Source: JAAZBA01 sp964461815 (GTDB lineage: Bacteria; Bacillota; Clostridia; Oscillospirales; QAMX01). From it: a stretch of DNA of 64,000 nucleotides. Under the pieces are notes generated by a model, which was given only the letters and a program-made list of their open reading frames with translations, was not told the DNA's origin and searched no databases. Every line of letters begins with the position of its first letter. Positions within the stretch are counted from its first letter, which is position 1. The stretch covers positions 1 to 64,000 of the forward strand of contig CAYWVF010000008.1 in assembly GCA_964461815.1 (NCBI GenBank). Reading direction: 5' to 3'. Position numbers and translations under genes: made by a program. Positions 7,141 through 14,830 of the stretch are shown piece by piece.

Positions 7141-7169
7141 TTGCTATTGTAGTTAAAAAGTGATACAAT
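7141..7169 (+). promoter_or_regulatory. Promoter of the recombinase gene
   Basis: TTGCTA (7141-7146) and TACAAT (7164-7169) have a 17-bp spacer. The -10 box overlaps the in-frame ATG at 7168, which therefore cannot be the start. Translation begins at 7204 after AAAGGAG (7186-7192). Confidence 0.6.
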
Positions 7170-7203
7170 GTTGTCAGAAATAAAGAAAGGAGTGAAATTC
7201 AAT

Positions 7204-9366
7204 ATGGTAGAAGCATTTGATATCGCCGGCTACTGCCGTATATCTGTTGATGATGAGCTTGACCGTGATAATACGTCAATCGAAAACCAAAAATCAATTA
7301 TCAAAGAATATGTCGAGCGCACATTTCCCGGTTCAAGACTGACTTTTTATGAAGACCGTGACAGAAGCGGCTACACCTTTGAACAGCGTGAGGGCTACCA
7401 GCAAATGCGCCCATATCTTATGGGGAATAAATACGATATTCTTGTAGTCAAGGATTTTTCGAGATTTTCACGCCGTAACAGCAGAGGACTTGTTGAGCTT
7501 GAAGATCTGCGTGATGCCGGTGTCAGAATTATATCTATCGGTGACAGTATCGACTATCCCACTTATGATGATTGGACGGCGATACAATTTCGCTTCCTTG
7601 TAAACGAAATGCCTGTAACCGATGCTTCTAAAAAGGTTAAGTCGGTTATAAAAAGGCGTCAGGAGGACGGCAAATGGGTTTGTGCCGTTCCGTACGGTTA
7701 TGTGATTACAAATAATAAAGCAATGACCTATGAGGTCGAACCGACAGAGGCAATTGTTGTAAAAAAGATATTTGAGCTTTACTGCGAGGGGTGGGGCTAC
7801 AAAAAGATTGCCAACCACCTTACCGAACAGCACTTCCCGACACCGAGAATGAATGAACGGGCAAGAAAGGAAGCAAGAGGTGAGGAATGCAAGATTAAAG
7901 CCCGTCCCGAATGGAGTATAGCAACCGTTCAGGGAATACTTACAAACGATTTTTATATCGGCACACTCCGTCAGGGAAAATTCACTCGTAAAAAAATCAA
8001 CGGAGAGGATATTAAAAAAGATGTAAGTGAGCATATAGTATTTGAAAACAACCACGAACCGATTATAGATTACCGCACCTTTGCCACAGTGCAGGAGCTG
8101 CTTAAAAAGCGTTCTGTAAATCATTACAGAGGGGTGAAAAAATACGATAATGTTTATTCGGGATTGCTTGAATGCGGTGATTGCCGCAGTCCGATGTTTC
8201 CGATGAGCCGAAAGGATTTGAAGGATGCTTACCGTTGCGGTGCATATCACCAAAGAGGACTAAAGGGTTGCACAAGCCACCATATACGAGTGGATGTGCT
8301 TGATAATACACTGCGGAATTATCTGATAAAGGTTAAAGAAACCTCGGGTGATATGATTACAAAAATCCGAAAATCAATAGAAGGCGAAAATGAAGCAATA
8401 AAAAACAATCAGGAAACCATAGACCTTCTTGAAAAGCGACTTTGTGATGCACACGAAGAAAAGAAAATGTACATACGGCAGTGTACAAGAGAGCTTATGC
8501 GACACCCCGAGCGTGAAGACTCCATTCAAGAAACCTATGATGAGCTGATTGCGGAATGTGAAGCGAGAATTGACGGTATAAACAATCAAATTTTACTCAC
8601 TCACGATAAACGCAATACCATTATAAAAATCAACCGCACCGCAAAAGCGGCACTTGATATATTCGATGAGGTTATAAACAAGTCTTCCTTCACAAAGGGC
8701 GATTTGGAATTGATTGTTGACAGAATTTATGTCTATGAGGACAGCATTGTAATAAAGCTTAAAGCCGATATTACAAGTATCCTTGAAAGCGGAGTACTGC
8801 CGCAAACGGAGAATGCTGCAAATTTTAATTCGGGCATCATAGATAGCTTATCGACTGTAATAGTCCAAACGAGCAATAATCGTGCGGACAAGGTCTATGA
8901 TGTCAGTGTTATCAGTAACGGCGACCCATTGGAGATATATACTGATCGGGATGGTGAGGTCATATTTAAAAAGTACTCTCCTATGGGTGAGATGGCGAAT
9001 TTTGCGGTGCAGCTTTGTGAATCACTTTCGAAAACAGCTGCTCTACCGTCGGTCATAACCGACCGTGACACGATCATTGCCGTAAGCGGTGCAGGTAAGC
9101 GTGAGCTGATGGACAAGCGTATATCACAGGAGCTTGAGCACATCATGGAAGCACGTCAGCTCTACAAGACAAACGGCAATGCTGTTTATGTGGCGGACGG
9201 ATACGAAAAGCAGACAGTCCTTATCGCAGCTCCGATAATCTGCGAGGGTGATGTTACCGGCTGCGTAGTATTCCTCTCGGGTGACGGCGAAGCGACCGTC
9301 GGCGACACAGAGCTCAAGCTTGCTCAGACTGTAGCCGCATTCCTTGGTAGGCAGATGGAAAATTAA
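7204..9366 (+). CDS. Large serine recombinase fused in frame to SpoVT C-terminal region
   Basis: 720 codons as it stands. Residues 1-572 are a large serine recombinase: catalytic Ser14 in YCRIS, conserved arginines in DFSRFSRR (84-91), the Recombinase domain at about 155-300, zinc-ribbon cysteines at C324, C327, C345 and C356, then a coiled coil at about 380-450. The family normally ends after about 500-600 residues. Here there is no stop: the frame passes through GDP at the attachment core (8920-8928) into 145 SpoVT residues ending FLGRQMEN. In the circular form the frame would instead continue into 114-194, giving a protein of about 601 residues with its own stop and terminator. Whether the fused protein is active in recombination is unknown. 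It should integrate and excise the element at spoVT. Confidence 0.85.
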   Translation: MVEAFDIAGYCRISVDDELDRDNTSIENQKSIIKEYVERTFPGSRLTFYEDRDRSGYTFEQREGYQQMRPYLMGNKYDILVVKDFSRFSRRNSRGLVELEDLRDAGVRIISIGDSIDYPTYDDWTAIQFRFLVNEMPVTDASKKVKSVIKRRQEDGKWVCAVPYGYVITNNKAMTYEVEPTEAIVVKKIFELYCEGWGYKKIANHLTEQHFPTPRMNERARKEARGEECKIKARPEWSIATVQGILTNDFYIGTLRQGKFTRKKINGEDIKKDVSEHIVFENNHEPIIDYRTFATVQELLKKRSVNHYRGVKKYDNVYSGLLECGDCRSPMFPMSRKDLKDAYRCGAYHQRGLKGCTSHHIRVDVLDNTLRNYLIKVKETSGDMITKIRKSIEGENEAIKNNQETIDLLEKRLCDAHEEKKMYIRQCTRELMRHPEREDSIQETYDELIAECEARIDGINNQILLTHDKRNTIIKINRTAKAALDIFDEVINKSSFTKGDLELIVDRIYVYEDSIVIKLKADITSILESGVLPQTENAANFNSGIIDSLSTVIVQTSNNRADKVYDVSVISNGDPLEIYTDRDGEVIFKKYSPMGEMANFAVQLCESLSKTAALPSVITDRDTIIAVSGAGKRELMDKRISQELEHIMEARQLYKTNGNAVYVADGYEKQTVLIAAPIICEGDVTGCVVFLSGDGEATVGDTELKLAQTVAAFLGRQMEN
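8920..8927 (+). repeat. Right attachment core GGCGACCC
   Basis: This second copy of the core at 105-112 is in the same codon phase (GGC GAC CCN encodes GDP in both). Upstream of it is recombinase sequence. Downstream, LEIYTDRDGEVIFKKYSP is SpoVT. Confidence 0.8.
8929..9366 (+). pseudogene. spoVT: SpoVT C-terminal segment (codons 34-178)
   Basis: The 145 residues from LEIYTDRDGEVIFKKYSP through the GAF-like ligand domain to FLGRQMEN correspond to SpoVT residues 34-178, the usual length to the last residue. SpoVT is a tetrameric AbrB-type regulator of sigma-G genes in the forespore. The segment has no start of its own and is read as the tail of the recombinase. No stop or frameshift is present, so the sequence still appears to be under selection, or was interrupted recently. 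Confidence 0.88.
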
Positions 9367-9378
9367 TAAAATTCGGTA

Positions 9379-9434
9379 TTGACATTTTTGGTTGGTTGTT
9401 ATAGACTATATACAGGTTTATAACTACCAACCAA
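9379..9434 (+). promoter_or_regulatory. Promoter and BlaI-type operator
   Basis: TTGACA (9379-9384) and TAGACT (9402-9407) have a 17-bp spacer. An inverted repeat, TTGGTTGGTTGTTATA (9388-9403) against TATAACTACCAACCAA (9419-9434), with one mismatch and a 15-nt centre, covers the -10 box. This fits autorepression by a dimeric BlaI/MecI-type repressor encoded next. Confidence 0.75.
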
Positions 9435-9454
9435 ATTTTATACGGAGGTGCAGT

Positions 9455-9817
9455 ATGGAGTGTCTGAAATTATGTGAGAGTGATTACCGCTTTATGACGG
9501 TGATCTGGGATAATGAGCCGCTGACGTCACGAAGACTCGTGGAGCTGTGCGCGGCAAAGCTGGGATGGAAGAAGCCGACTACATATACTACTCTTAAGAA
9601 GCTTTGCGACAAGGGCTTTGCGAAGAATATCGAAACGATCGTGACGTCTGAGGTACCGAGGGAAAGAGTTCAGGCTTATGCAAGTGAGCATTTTGTGGAG
9701 CATACGTTTGAAGGCTCACTGCCGAGCTTTCTGGCATCATTTCTCGGAGGAAAGACGATATCGCAGCAGGAGGCAGAGGAGCTTAAGCGACTGATCGACG
9801 ATCATAAGGAGGGCTGA
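9455..9817 (+). CDS. BlaI/MecI/CopY-family repressor
   Basis: 120 residues from ATG 9455, after CGGAGGTG. The N-terminal winged helix (about 5-75) contains WDNEPLTSRRLVELCAAK and TTYTTLKKLCDKGF, typical of BlaI. The C-terminal part, with SLPSFLASFLGG and EEAEELKRL-like helices, is the dimerisation and cleavage region. The gene directly precedes an M56 membrane protease with one base between them, the standard blaI-blaR1 arrangement. The repressor should bind the inverted repeat over its own promoter and be inactivated when the protease senses a signal. No beta-lactamase gene is visible nearby, so the signal and targets are probably cell-envelope stress rather than classic resistance. Confidence 0.9.
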   Translation: MECLKLCESDYRFMTVIWDNEPLTSRRLVELCAAKLGWKKPTTYTTLKKLCDKGFAKNIETIVTSEVPRERVQAYASEHFVEHTFEGSLPSFLASFLGGKTISQQEAEELKRLIDDHKEG

Positions 9818-9818
9818 T

Positions 9819-11267
9819 ATGAGTAAAATATTCGAAGCTGTACTCGAAATGTCCGTTACGGCAGGCTATGTCATCCTTGCGGTGATGCTCGTTCGAATAC
9901 TGATACGCAGGCTGCCGAAAAAGTACTCCTATGCATTATGGAGCGTCGTAGGCTTCAGACTGATATGCCCGGTATCGTTCAAAGCGGTATACAGTCTGTT
10001 TTCCGTGACCGAAAGAGTAGCCCCCGCTACCGACCGCATAATACGTGCAGATGAGCTTTACCGTTCGACAATGTCGCAGTCCGAGGTGAGCACAGCCATA
10101 CAAAATATCCCGCTCTCCGCAGCCGACAGCCGTATCATGGACATACTTCCGATCATATGGCTTATCGGAGTGGGAGTCTTAGTCGTATATGCCGCAGTAT
10201 CGTACGTGAGACTTTACCTACGCATGAGAACGGCGGTGTTGATGGAGGGGAATGTATACGAATCCGACAAGGTTAGGTCGCCGTTTGTACTTGGAGCGAG
10301 GATATACATACCGTTTGGGCTTGATGACAGGACACTTAAGTATGTGCTATCGCATGAGAGGTATCATATACGGAGACTGGATCATATAGTAAAGCCGCTC
10401 TCGTTTTTGCTGCTTGCGATTCATTGGTTCGATCCGCTGTGCTGGATAGCATTTTATCTGATGAGCAGGGATATGGAGATGAGCTGTGATGAGCATGTGC
10501 TTTCAAGCGAGGACGATGTAAGAAAAGCATACAGCACGTCACTTCTGTCATTTGCAGCAAATCGCCGATTTTTACCGATGGGACCGCTGTCGTTCGGTGA
10601 GACCGATATAAGAAGCCGTATCAAGCACGTGCTTAATTGGAGAAAGCCGTCGATGTGGGTGAGTGTTTCGGCTGTAGCTATCTGCATTGCGGTCGCAGTG
10701 GTATGTGCAGCCGATCCCGTGGAGAAAGCGGATGAGCAGCCTGCGCCGACTGACTACAGTACTGTCAAGACGGTGCAAAACGTCGTTCCCGACGAGGTCG
10801 ATGATGAGCCCATTAGCGCTGCACAAGCGTTGGAGCAGCTGCGTGACAGCATAAGACTGACCGACAGCAGTGTATTTTTCACCATTCCCTCCTATCATGA
10901 CGGCTCGGAGAGCTGGAACATACATATCTCAGGTCGAGGTGACAGCGACGGCTTTACCTACAGCGTTCACTTTTTCGACGATGAGCAGTGGGTGATCGGT
11001 AAGGAGTATGAGATAGAGCTGGAGGGTATAGTCGAGCTTAATATGGACGCATGGCTCGGAGATGAGAATATAACTGTGGACATGCTTTACGGTATGGTCA
11101 CGGATGAGCTGATAGGCGGTGAAGCGATAAAATATGATGCGGTGACAGGTCAGAAATATTTTGATGCGTGGTATGAGCATGTAAAGAGCATGTCGGAAAG
11201 AAACGATGAGGAGTTTATGGAGAAGCACTACCCAAAGGGGCTGATGCTGATAAGAATGGCTGAGTGA
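9819..11267 (+). CDS. BlaR1-like M56 membrane metalloprotease
   Basis: 482 residues, translationally coupled to the repressor. Membrane segments lie at about 12-30, 38-60, 108-132, 192-214 and 278-297. The zinc protease motif HERYH is at 179-183, with E220 in DMEMSCDE as likely third ligand, both placed on the cytoplasmic side as in BlaR1. The C-terminal outside part (about 300-482) is shorter than, and unlike, the penicillin-binding domain of BlaR1. It has no SxxK motif that I can see. It therefore probably senses something other than a beta-lactam. Activation should lead to cleavage of the partner repressor. Confidence 0.88.
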   Translation: MSKIFEAVLEMSVTAGYVILAVMLVRILIRRLPKKYSYALWSVVGFRLICPVSFKAVYSLFSVTERVAPATDRIIRADELYRSTMSQSEVSTAIQNIPLSAADSRIMDILPIIWLIGVGVLVVYAAVSYVRLYLRMRTAVLMEGNVYESDKVRSPFVLGARIYIPFGLDDRTLKYVLSHERYHIRRLDHIVKPLSFLLLAIHWFDPLCWIAFYLMSRDMEMSCDEHVLSSEDDVRKAYSTSLLSFAANRRFLPMGPLSFGETDIRSRIKHVLNWRKPSMWVSVSAVAICIAVAVVCAADPVEKADEQPAPTDYSTVKTVQNVVPDEVDDEPISAAQALEQLRDSIRLTDSSVFFTIPSYHDGSESWNIHISGRGDSDGFTYSVHFFDDEQWVIGKEYEIELEGIVELNMDAWLGDENITVDMLYGMVTDELIGGEAIKYDAVTGQKYFDAWYEHVKSMSERNDEEFMEKHYPKGLMLIRMAE

Positions 11268-11279
11268 CCTCTTTGTGTA

Positions 11280-11308
11280 TTGACTTATTTTTACCGACAA
11301 TATATAAT
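11280..11308 (+). promoter_or_regulatory. Promoter of the acyltransferase-like gene
   Basis: TTGACT (11280-11285) and TATAAT (11303-11308) have a 17-bp spacer, 40 bases ahead of the ATG at 11349. It is a good sigma-A match. Confidence 0.75.
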
Positions 11309-11348
11309 ATTATCATGAGTAATTTATTGAATATGTGGGTGGATAAGT

Positions 11349-12521
11349 ATGATAAACGAGGTAAAAGCATTTTGCGAGAGACTTGGTATCGGATTTAACG
11401 AGGAGCTTGTACCGTATTATGAAAAGGGTACGGCTATGTTCGAGAAGGAGGGCTACAGAGCCGTTGACAGGGAACGTATCGTAAAGCTCAACAACAAATA
11501 CGATTTTTTCAGGAAATGGCTTGATGATGTGCTTTCAGCTGCCGATATGATAGCACAGGATCATGATCTTATGATACACGTTTATACACTTGCGGCGATC
11601 ATAAAGGAGGATGCAGACATAAAAATACTCGGTCTTCCGGATCGTCAAAGGCTCGATACCGACTTCCTGCCGATGTTCTCACTGCTCTACTTCCTCGAGG
11701 AAATGATAGAGCGGATGGAAAAGCTCGGTCTGCCGTACAAGGTCATATCAGATACGCTCCAGGGCTTTGATGCGGAGATCAACGACTACTACGGCTTGTT
11801 TAACAGGAGCGGAATGAGGATATACGTAGGCTGGTTCCTGCTTTTTGTAAAGGGTAAGCTTATCAGGATCGGACGACTCAACTTCGAAATGACAACGCTC
11901 AACGAGAAGATCAGAGCATATAAAAAGGGCGATGATATAAAAATACTCATCGACGGTCAGTATATGCATGAAAAGGGCATGGTATTCGGCTCGGAGGGAC
12001 AGACGGATGAGTCGGGTAAGTACTATGCGGATATCGTAGAGGATGGCGACACGGTAACAGGCTATGCGTGCAATGAATACGGCGAGTGTGTAAGAGAAAA
12101 AGTCACGCTTCAAGGCTATGAGGAGATACTTCGCTACGGCGATAAGGTCATAAATGTACATATCCCGGCAAATGAGCCGTTCAATGCTCAGCTGTGCGAG
12201 GAATCGTATGCAAATGCGAGAAAAATATTCGATAAGTATTTCCCGGAGCATAAATATAAGGCATTTTGCTGCTTCTCGTGGATGCTGGAGAAGAGACTGA
12301 AGCAGATCATGGGCAGAGATACGAATATAACGCTGTTTGCAGATAAATTCAGCGGCTTCCCGATCAGATCGGGCAAGGAGGGCTGCATGACATACCTGTA
12401 TCACACTAAAGGAAAGGTAGATATAGGTGAGCTGCCAGAGAATAACTCGATGCAGAGAGCTGTAAAAAAATATTTCCTCGACGGCAATATTTATTATGAA
12501 AAGGGCGGACTGTTCCTGTAA
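11349..12521 (+). CDS. Acyltransferase-like protein (NAT_N / GNAT-like C-terminus)
   Basis: 390 residues with GGTGGATAAGT before the ATG. The protein is soluble, without signal peptide. It resembles the two-domain acyltransferase family of Firmicutes with a helical N-terminal domain (about 1-150) and a GNAT-like C-terminal half. Features include GMRIYVGWFLLFVKGKLIRIGRLNFE (about 157-182), HIPANEPFN (about 274-282), and a final region with SGKEGCMTYLYHTKGK. The substrate of this family is not known to me. It has its own promoter and terminator, so it is a single-gene unit. Family placement is moderate and function is open. Confidence 0.55.
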   Translation: MINEVKAFCERLGIGFNEELVPYYEKGTAMFEKEGYRAVDRERIVKLNNKYDFFRKWLDDVLSAADMIAQDHDLMIHVYTLAAIIKEDADIKILGLPDRQRLDTDFLPMFSLLYFLEEMIERMEKLGLPYKVISDTLQGFDAEINDYYGLFNRSGMRIYVGWFLLFVKGKLIRIGRLNFEMTTLNEKIRAYKKGDDIKILIDGQYMHEKGMVFGSEGQTDESGKYYADIVEDGDTVTGYACNEYGECVREKVTLQGYEEILRYGDKVINVHIPANEPFNAQLCEESYANARKIFDKYFPEHKYKAFCCFSWMLEKRLKQIMGRDTNITLFADKFSGFPIRSGKEGCMTYLYHTKGKVDIGELPENNSMQRAVKKYFLDGNIYYEKGGLFL

Positions 12522-12528
12522 AAAATAA

Positions 12529-12558
12529 GCACCCTAAAAGCTTTGTCTTTTAGGGTGC
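12529..12558. terminator. Convergent bidirectional terminator
   Basis: A perfect 12-bp stem, GCACCCTAAAAG (12529-12540) with CTTTTAGGGTGC (12547-12558) and a 6-nt loop, has A and T runs on both sides. It lies between two converging genes and serves both. Confidence 0.85.
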
Positions 12559-12578
12559 ATTAATTTTATGGTGTACTA

Positions 12579-13124
12579 TTAACCGAAGTATCTCTTCAGC
12601 AGACCCTCGAATGCTCTGCCGTGGCGAGCCTCGTCCTTTGCCATCTCGTGAACTGTATCATGGATAGCGTCGAGGTTGAGCTTCTTTGCGAGTGTTGCAA
12701 GCTCCTTCTTGCCCTTACATGCGCCACTCTCAGCTTCAACACGCAGCTCGAGGTTCTTCTTTGTGGAGTCTGTTACGACCTCACCGAGAAGCTCTGCAAA
12801 CTTTGCAGCGTGCTCTGCTTCTTCATATGCTGCCTTTTCCCAGTAAAGACCGATCTCGGGATAGCCTTCACGATGAGCAACTCTCGCCATTGCAAGATAC
12901 ATACCAACCTCTGTGCATTCGCCTGTGAAGTTAGCTCTGAGTCCCTCGATGATAGCGGGATCAACGCCCTTTGCAACGCCAACTACATGCTCGTCAACCC
13001 ACTCTGTCTTTGTCTCGTCTACTTCGTTGAACTTGGAAGCAGGAGCCTTGCACTGAGGACATGCTTCGGGAGCTTCATCACCTGTATGTACATAGCCGCA
13101 GATCGTGCAAACAAATTTCTTCAT
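12579..13124 (-). CDS. Reverse rubrerythrin (peroxide reductase)
   Basis: 181 residues; on minus the ATG follows TAAGGAAGG. The rubredoxin domain comes first (CTICGY and CPQCKAP hold the four iron-binding cysteines, residues about 6-26), followed by a ferritin-like di-iron domain with E-x-x-E/H ligands (about 70-181, for example EEAEHAAKF and DEARHGRAF). This inverted order defines reverse rubrerythrin, which in clostridia reduces hydrogen peroxide and oxygen using electrons from NADH via rubredoxin reductase. It is monocistronic. It fits an obligate anaerobe coping with oxygen. Confidence 0.93.
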   Translation of the reverse strand: MKKFVCTICGYVHTGDEAPEACPQCKAPASKFNEVDETKTEWVDEHVVGVAKGVDPAIIEGLRANFTGECTEVGMYLAMARVAHREGYPEIGLYWEKAAYEEAEHAAKFAELLGEVVTDSTKKNLELRVEAESGACKGKKELATLAKKLNLDAIHDTVHEMAKDEARHGRAFEGLLKRYFG

Positions 13125-13183
13125 AATAAATACCTTCCTTAAATCTATATTTTATTTTTTTATTTTCTTTATCGTGATTAAAG

Positions 13184-13200
13184 TATACCACATAGGTATA
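13184..13200 (-). promoter_or_regulatory. Palindrome over the reverse rubrerythrin promoter
   Basis: TATACC-ACATA-GGTATA is a 6-bp perfect inverted repeat with a 5-bp centre. On minus it creates a TATACT-like -10 about 60 bases ahead of the gene, so a repressor here would block transcription. It does not match the known PerR box closely. Confidence 0.4.
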
Positions 13201-13248
13201 GTTTTTACAATCGGTAAAATGCACAATGTTATATATTTTTAGCAAGAG

Positions 13249-14715
13249 TTACTTGGCAAACTTGCTGCGAATAGCAGAAAGCTCCTGCTTTATCTCACCT
13301 GAGAGCGTCAGAGCTACGGCGTAAACGGCGATGCCGGCGATAACAGCGGCGGCGACTGCGAGGAATGCTGAGGAGATAGCCTCCGATACGATGTAGGCGA
13401 CGAGCATACAGAGGATGCTCGGGATAAAGATATTGAGGAATCTGCGGAGCGGCAGCTTAAAGAGGAATATTTTTCTTGATCTTACAGCCGATATGGTAAA
13501 ATACAGAGCAAAGGCTATGATGGAGCTTATTCCGGCTCCGAAAATACCCATCGACGGCAGGAGTACAAATGTAGCGGCGACCTTGACAGCCATGGAGATC
13601 AGAGCATTCTGCATTATCGGCTTTGTATCACCTCGAAGCTCCCAGGATTTTATCGCATACTCTGTCAGACCTGTAAAGAACATTGCTACTGCGCTGAGTC
13701 CGATTATATAGAAGCCCCAGACGTAGCTTTCCTCGAACAGCAGCATACTCAGCTTGTGACCGATACCGATAAGACCTGCGGCGGCAGGCATTGCGACGAG
13801 CAGATATATCCTGACACTGTTATCGAGTACGCTTTGAGCGGATTTAAAGCCGCCCTCACGGTAGCTGCGGAGTATGGATGGGTAGACGGCACGCATGATA
13901 CCTACCATGAGCATTGTAAATACCGAGGAGCTGATGGTATTATTGGTATAATATACGGCAAAATCCGCACCGAAAAAGATGATGACGAAGCGGTCTACGA
14001 AGTTGAGCAGTCCGACGCTGAGACTGACACCCATGAGCGGGACACCGTATTTTAGGAGTGTGGAGGTAAGCTTTTTTGAAAATGAGTTGAGCTTAAAGCT
14101 TTTCGGGATGCCCAGCAGGATAACGCCTGCTATGCCGGAGAGCAGCTCGGCGCATACGTATGCGATAACGGCAGGTATAGCACTGTCGGACTGAGTGCTG
14201 CGGCTCACGATAAAGCAGACCAGCCATATTATCGTAGGCTTTACTACGGCTGAGATGAGCGACAGAGAGATGCTTTCACGCTTTTTTCCTACCTGAACGA
14301 GCATGGCGAGCGTGATCTGATAGACGCTGTTTGCGGTGAACATAAAGCAGACGGCGAATATCGTCAGCTTATTTACATCCGAAGGGATGGCAGACAGTCC
14401 GACTCCGCAGATGTATACGAAAATATTTGTGGCTATCCATATCAAGCTGCACGTCGAGAAAAATGAGATGCGTCGCGAGTCGTCCTTTGATTCATCTCCG
14501 ACGTAGCGTGCGGCAGAGTTTGTCAGCCAGCTTATAAGGAGCAGATATGAGAATGATACGATGGTATTGATCGAGCCGAAGGAATCGACCGCTCCGGTTG
14601 TGAGTGCATGAGAAATATATGACAGGGTAAAAATACCCACGAGTCCTTCGAGTATTTTTGCGGGAAGAAACAGCATGGTATCACGTGCCATACTGCGCTT
14701 GCTGTTGCTGTCCAA
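13249..14715 (-). CDS. Polysaccharide flippase (MATE/Wzx-like)
   Basis: 488 residues with about 14 hydrophobic segments spread over the whole length. The N-terminal SKRSMARDTMLFLPAKILEGLVGI and the tandem repeat build are typical of the oligosaccharide flippase/PST family. It should carry a lipid-linked glycan across the cytoplasmic membrane. It is divergent from the glycosyltransferase-pyruvyltransferase gene at 14831, with 115 bases between, so the two probably handle the same cell-wall glycan. The 124 bases between rubrerythrin and this gene show no other feature than the palindrome noted above. Confidence 0.85.
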   Translation of the reverse strand: MDSNSKRSMARDTMLFLPAKILEGLVGIFTLSYISHALTTGAVDSFGSINTIVSFSYLLLISWLTNSAARYVGDESKDDSRRISFFSTCSLIWIATNIFVYICGVGLSAIPSDVNKLTIFAVCFMFTANSVYQITLAMLVQVGKKRESISLSLISAVVKPTIIWLVCFIVSRSTQSDSAIPAVIAYVCAELLSGIAGVILLGIPKSFKLNSFSKKLTSTLLKYGVPLMGVSLSVGLLNFVDRFVIIFFGADFAVYYTNNTISSSVFTMLMVGIMRAVYPSILRSYREGGFKSAQSVLDNSVRIYLLVAMPAAAGLIGIGHKLSMLLFEESYVWGFYIIGLSAVAMFFTGLTEYAIKSWELRGDTKPIMQNALISMAVKVAATFVLLPSMGIFGAGISSIIAFALYFTISAVRSRKIFLFKLPLRRFLNIFIPSILCMLVAYIVSEAISSAFLAVAAAVIAGIAVYAVALTLSGEIKQELSAIRSKFAK

Positions 14716-14830
14716 TGGCTGTACCTCCGATATATAAATATACTTTACTTTTTTCGCAGATTATTATATAATATTATTGCATATAATTCAAGCTTATAGT
14801 ATTAACAAATGATTTTTGTGGGATGATAAT

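Larger units (their letters stand above)
105..8919. mobile_element. Serine-recombinase element inserted in spoVT (about 8.8 kb)
   Basis: The element is bounded by GGCGACCC at 105-112 and 8920-8927, so one copy plus the insert is 8,815 bp. Removing it joins spoVT codon 33 to codon 34 in frame. The restored product from residue 11 onward follows the family sequence and ends at the usual 178-residue length. The recombinase gene sits at the right end. The cargo is an AAA ATPase, a catabolic regulon with its own AraC regulator, a group II intron remnant and a small protein. Base composition is clearly more AT-rich than the chromosome to the right. I see no relaxase, coupling protein, capsid or portal gene, so it looks neither conjugative nor like a full phage. 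Its layout resembles the phage-derived elements that interrupt sigK or spsM in Bacillus and are excised during sporulation. Confidence 0.85.

Noticed and set aside
7468..8253. 261-codon minus-strand frame inside the recombinase
   Set aside because: Shadow of the plus-strand gene, which has full catalytic motifs; cysteine- and isoleucine-rich composition with no domain.
105..8927. Idea that the element is a conjugative element or prophage
   Set aside because: No relaxase, coupling ATPase, VirB4, terminase, portal or capsid gene is present within the bounded 8.8 kb.
12621..13142. 173-codon plus-strand frame opposite reverse rubrerythrin
   Set aside because: Cysteine- and leucine-rich antisense shadow; the minus strand encodes an unmistakable protein.
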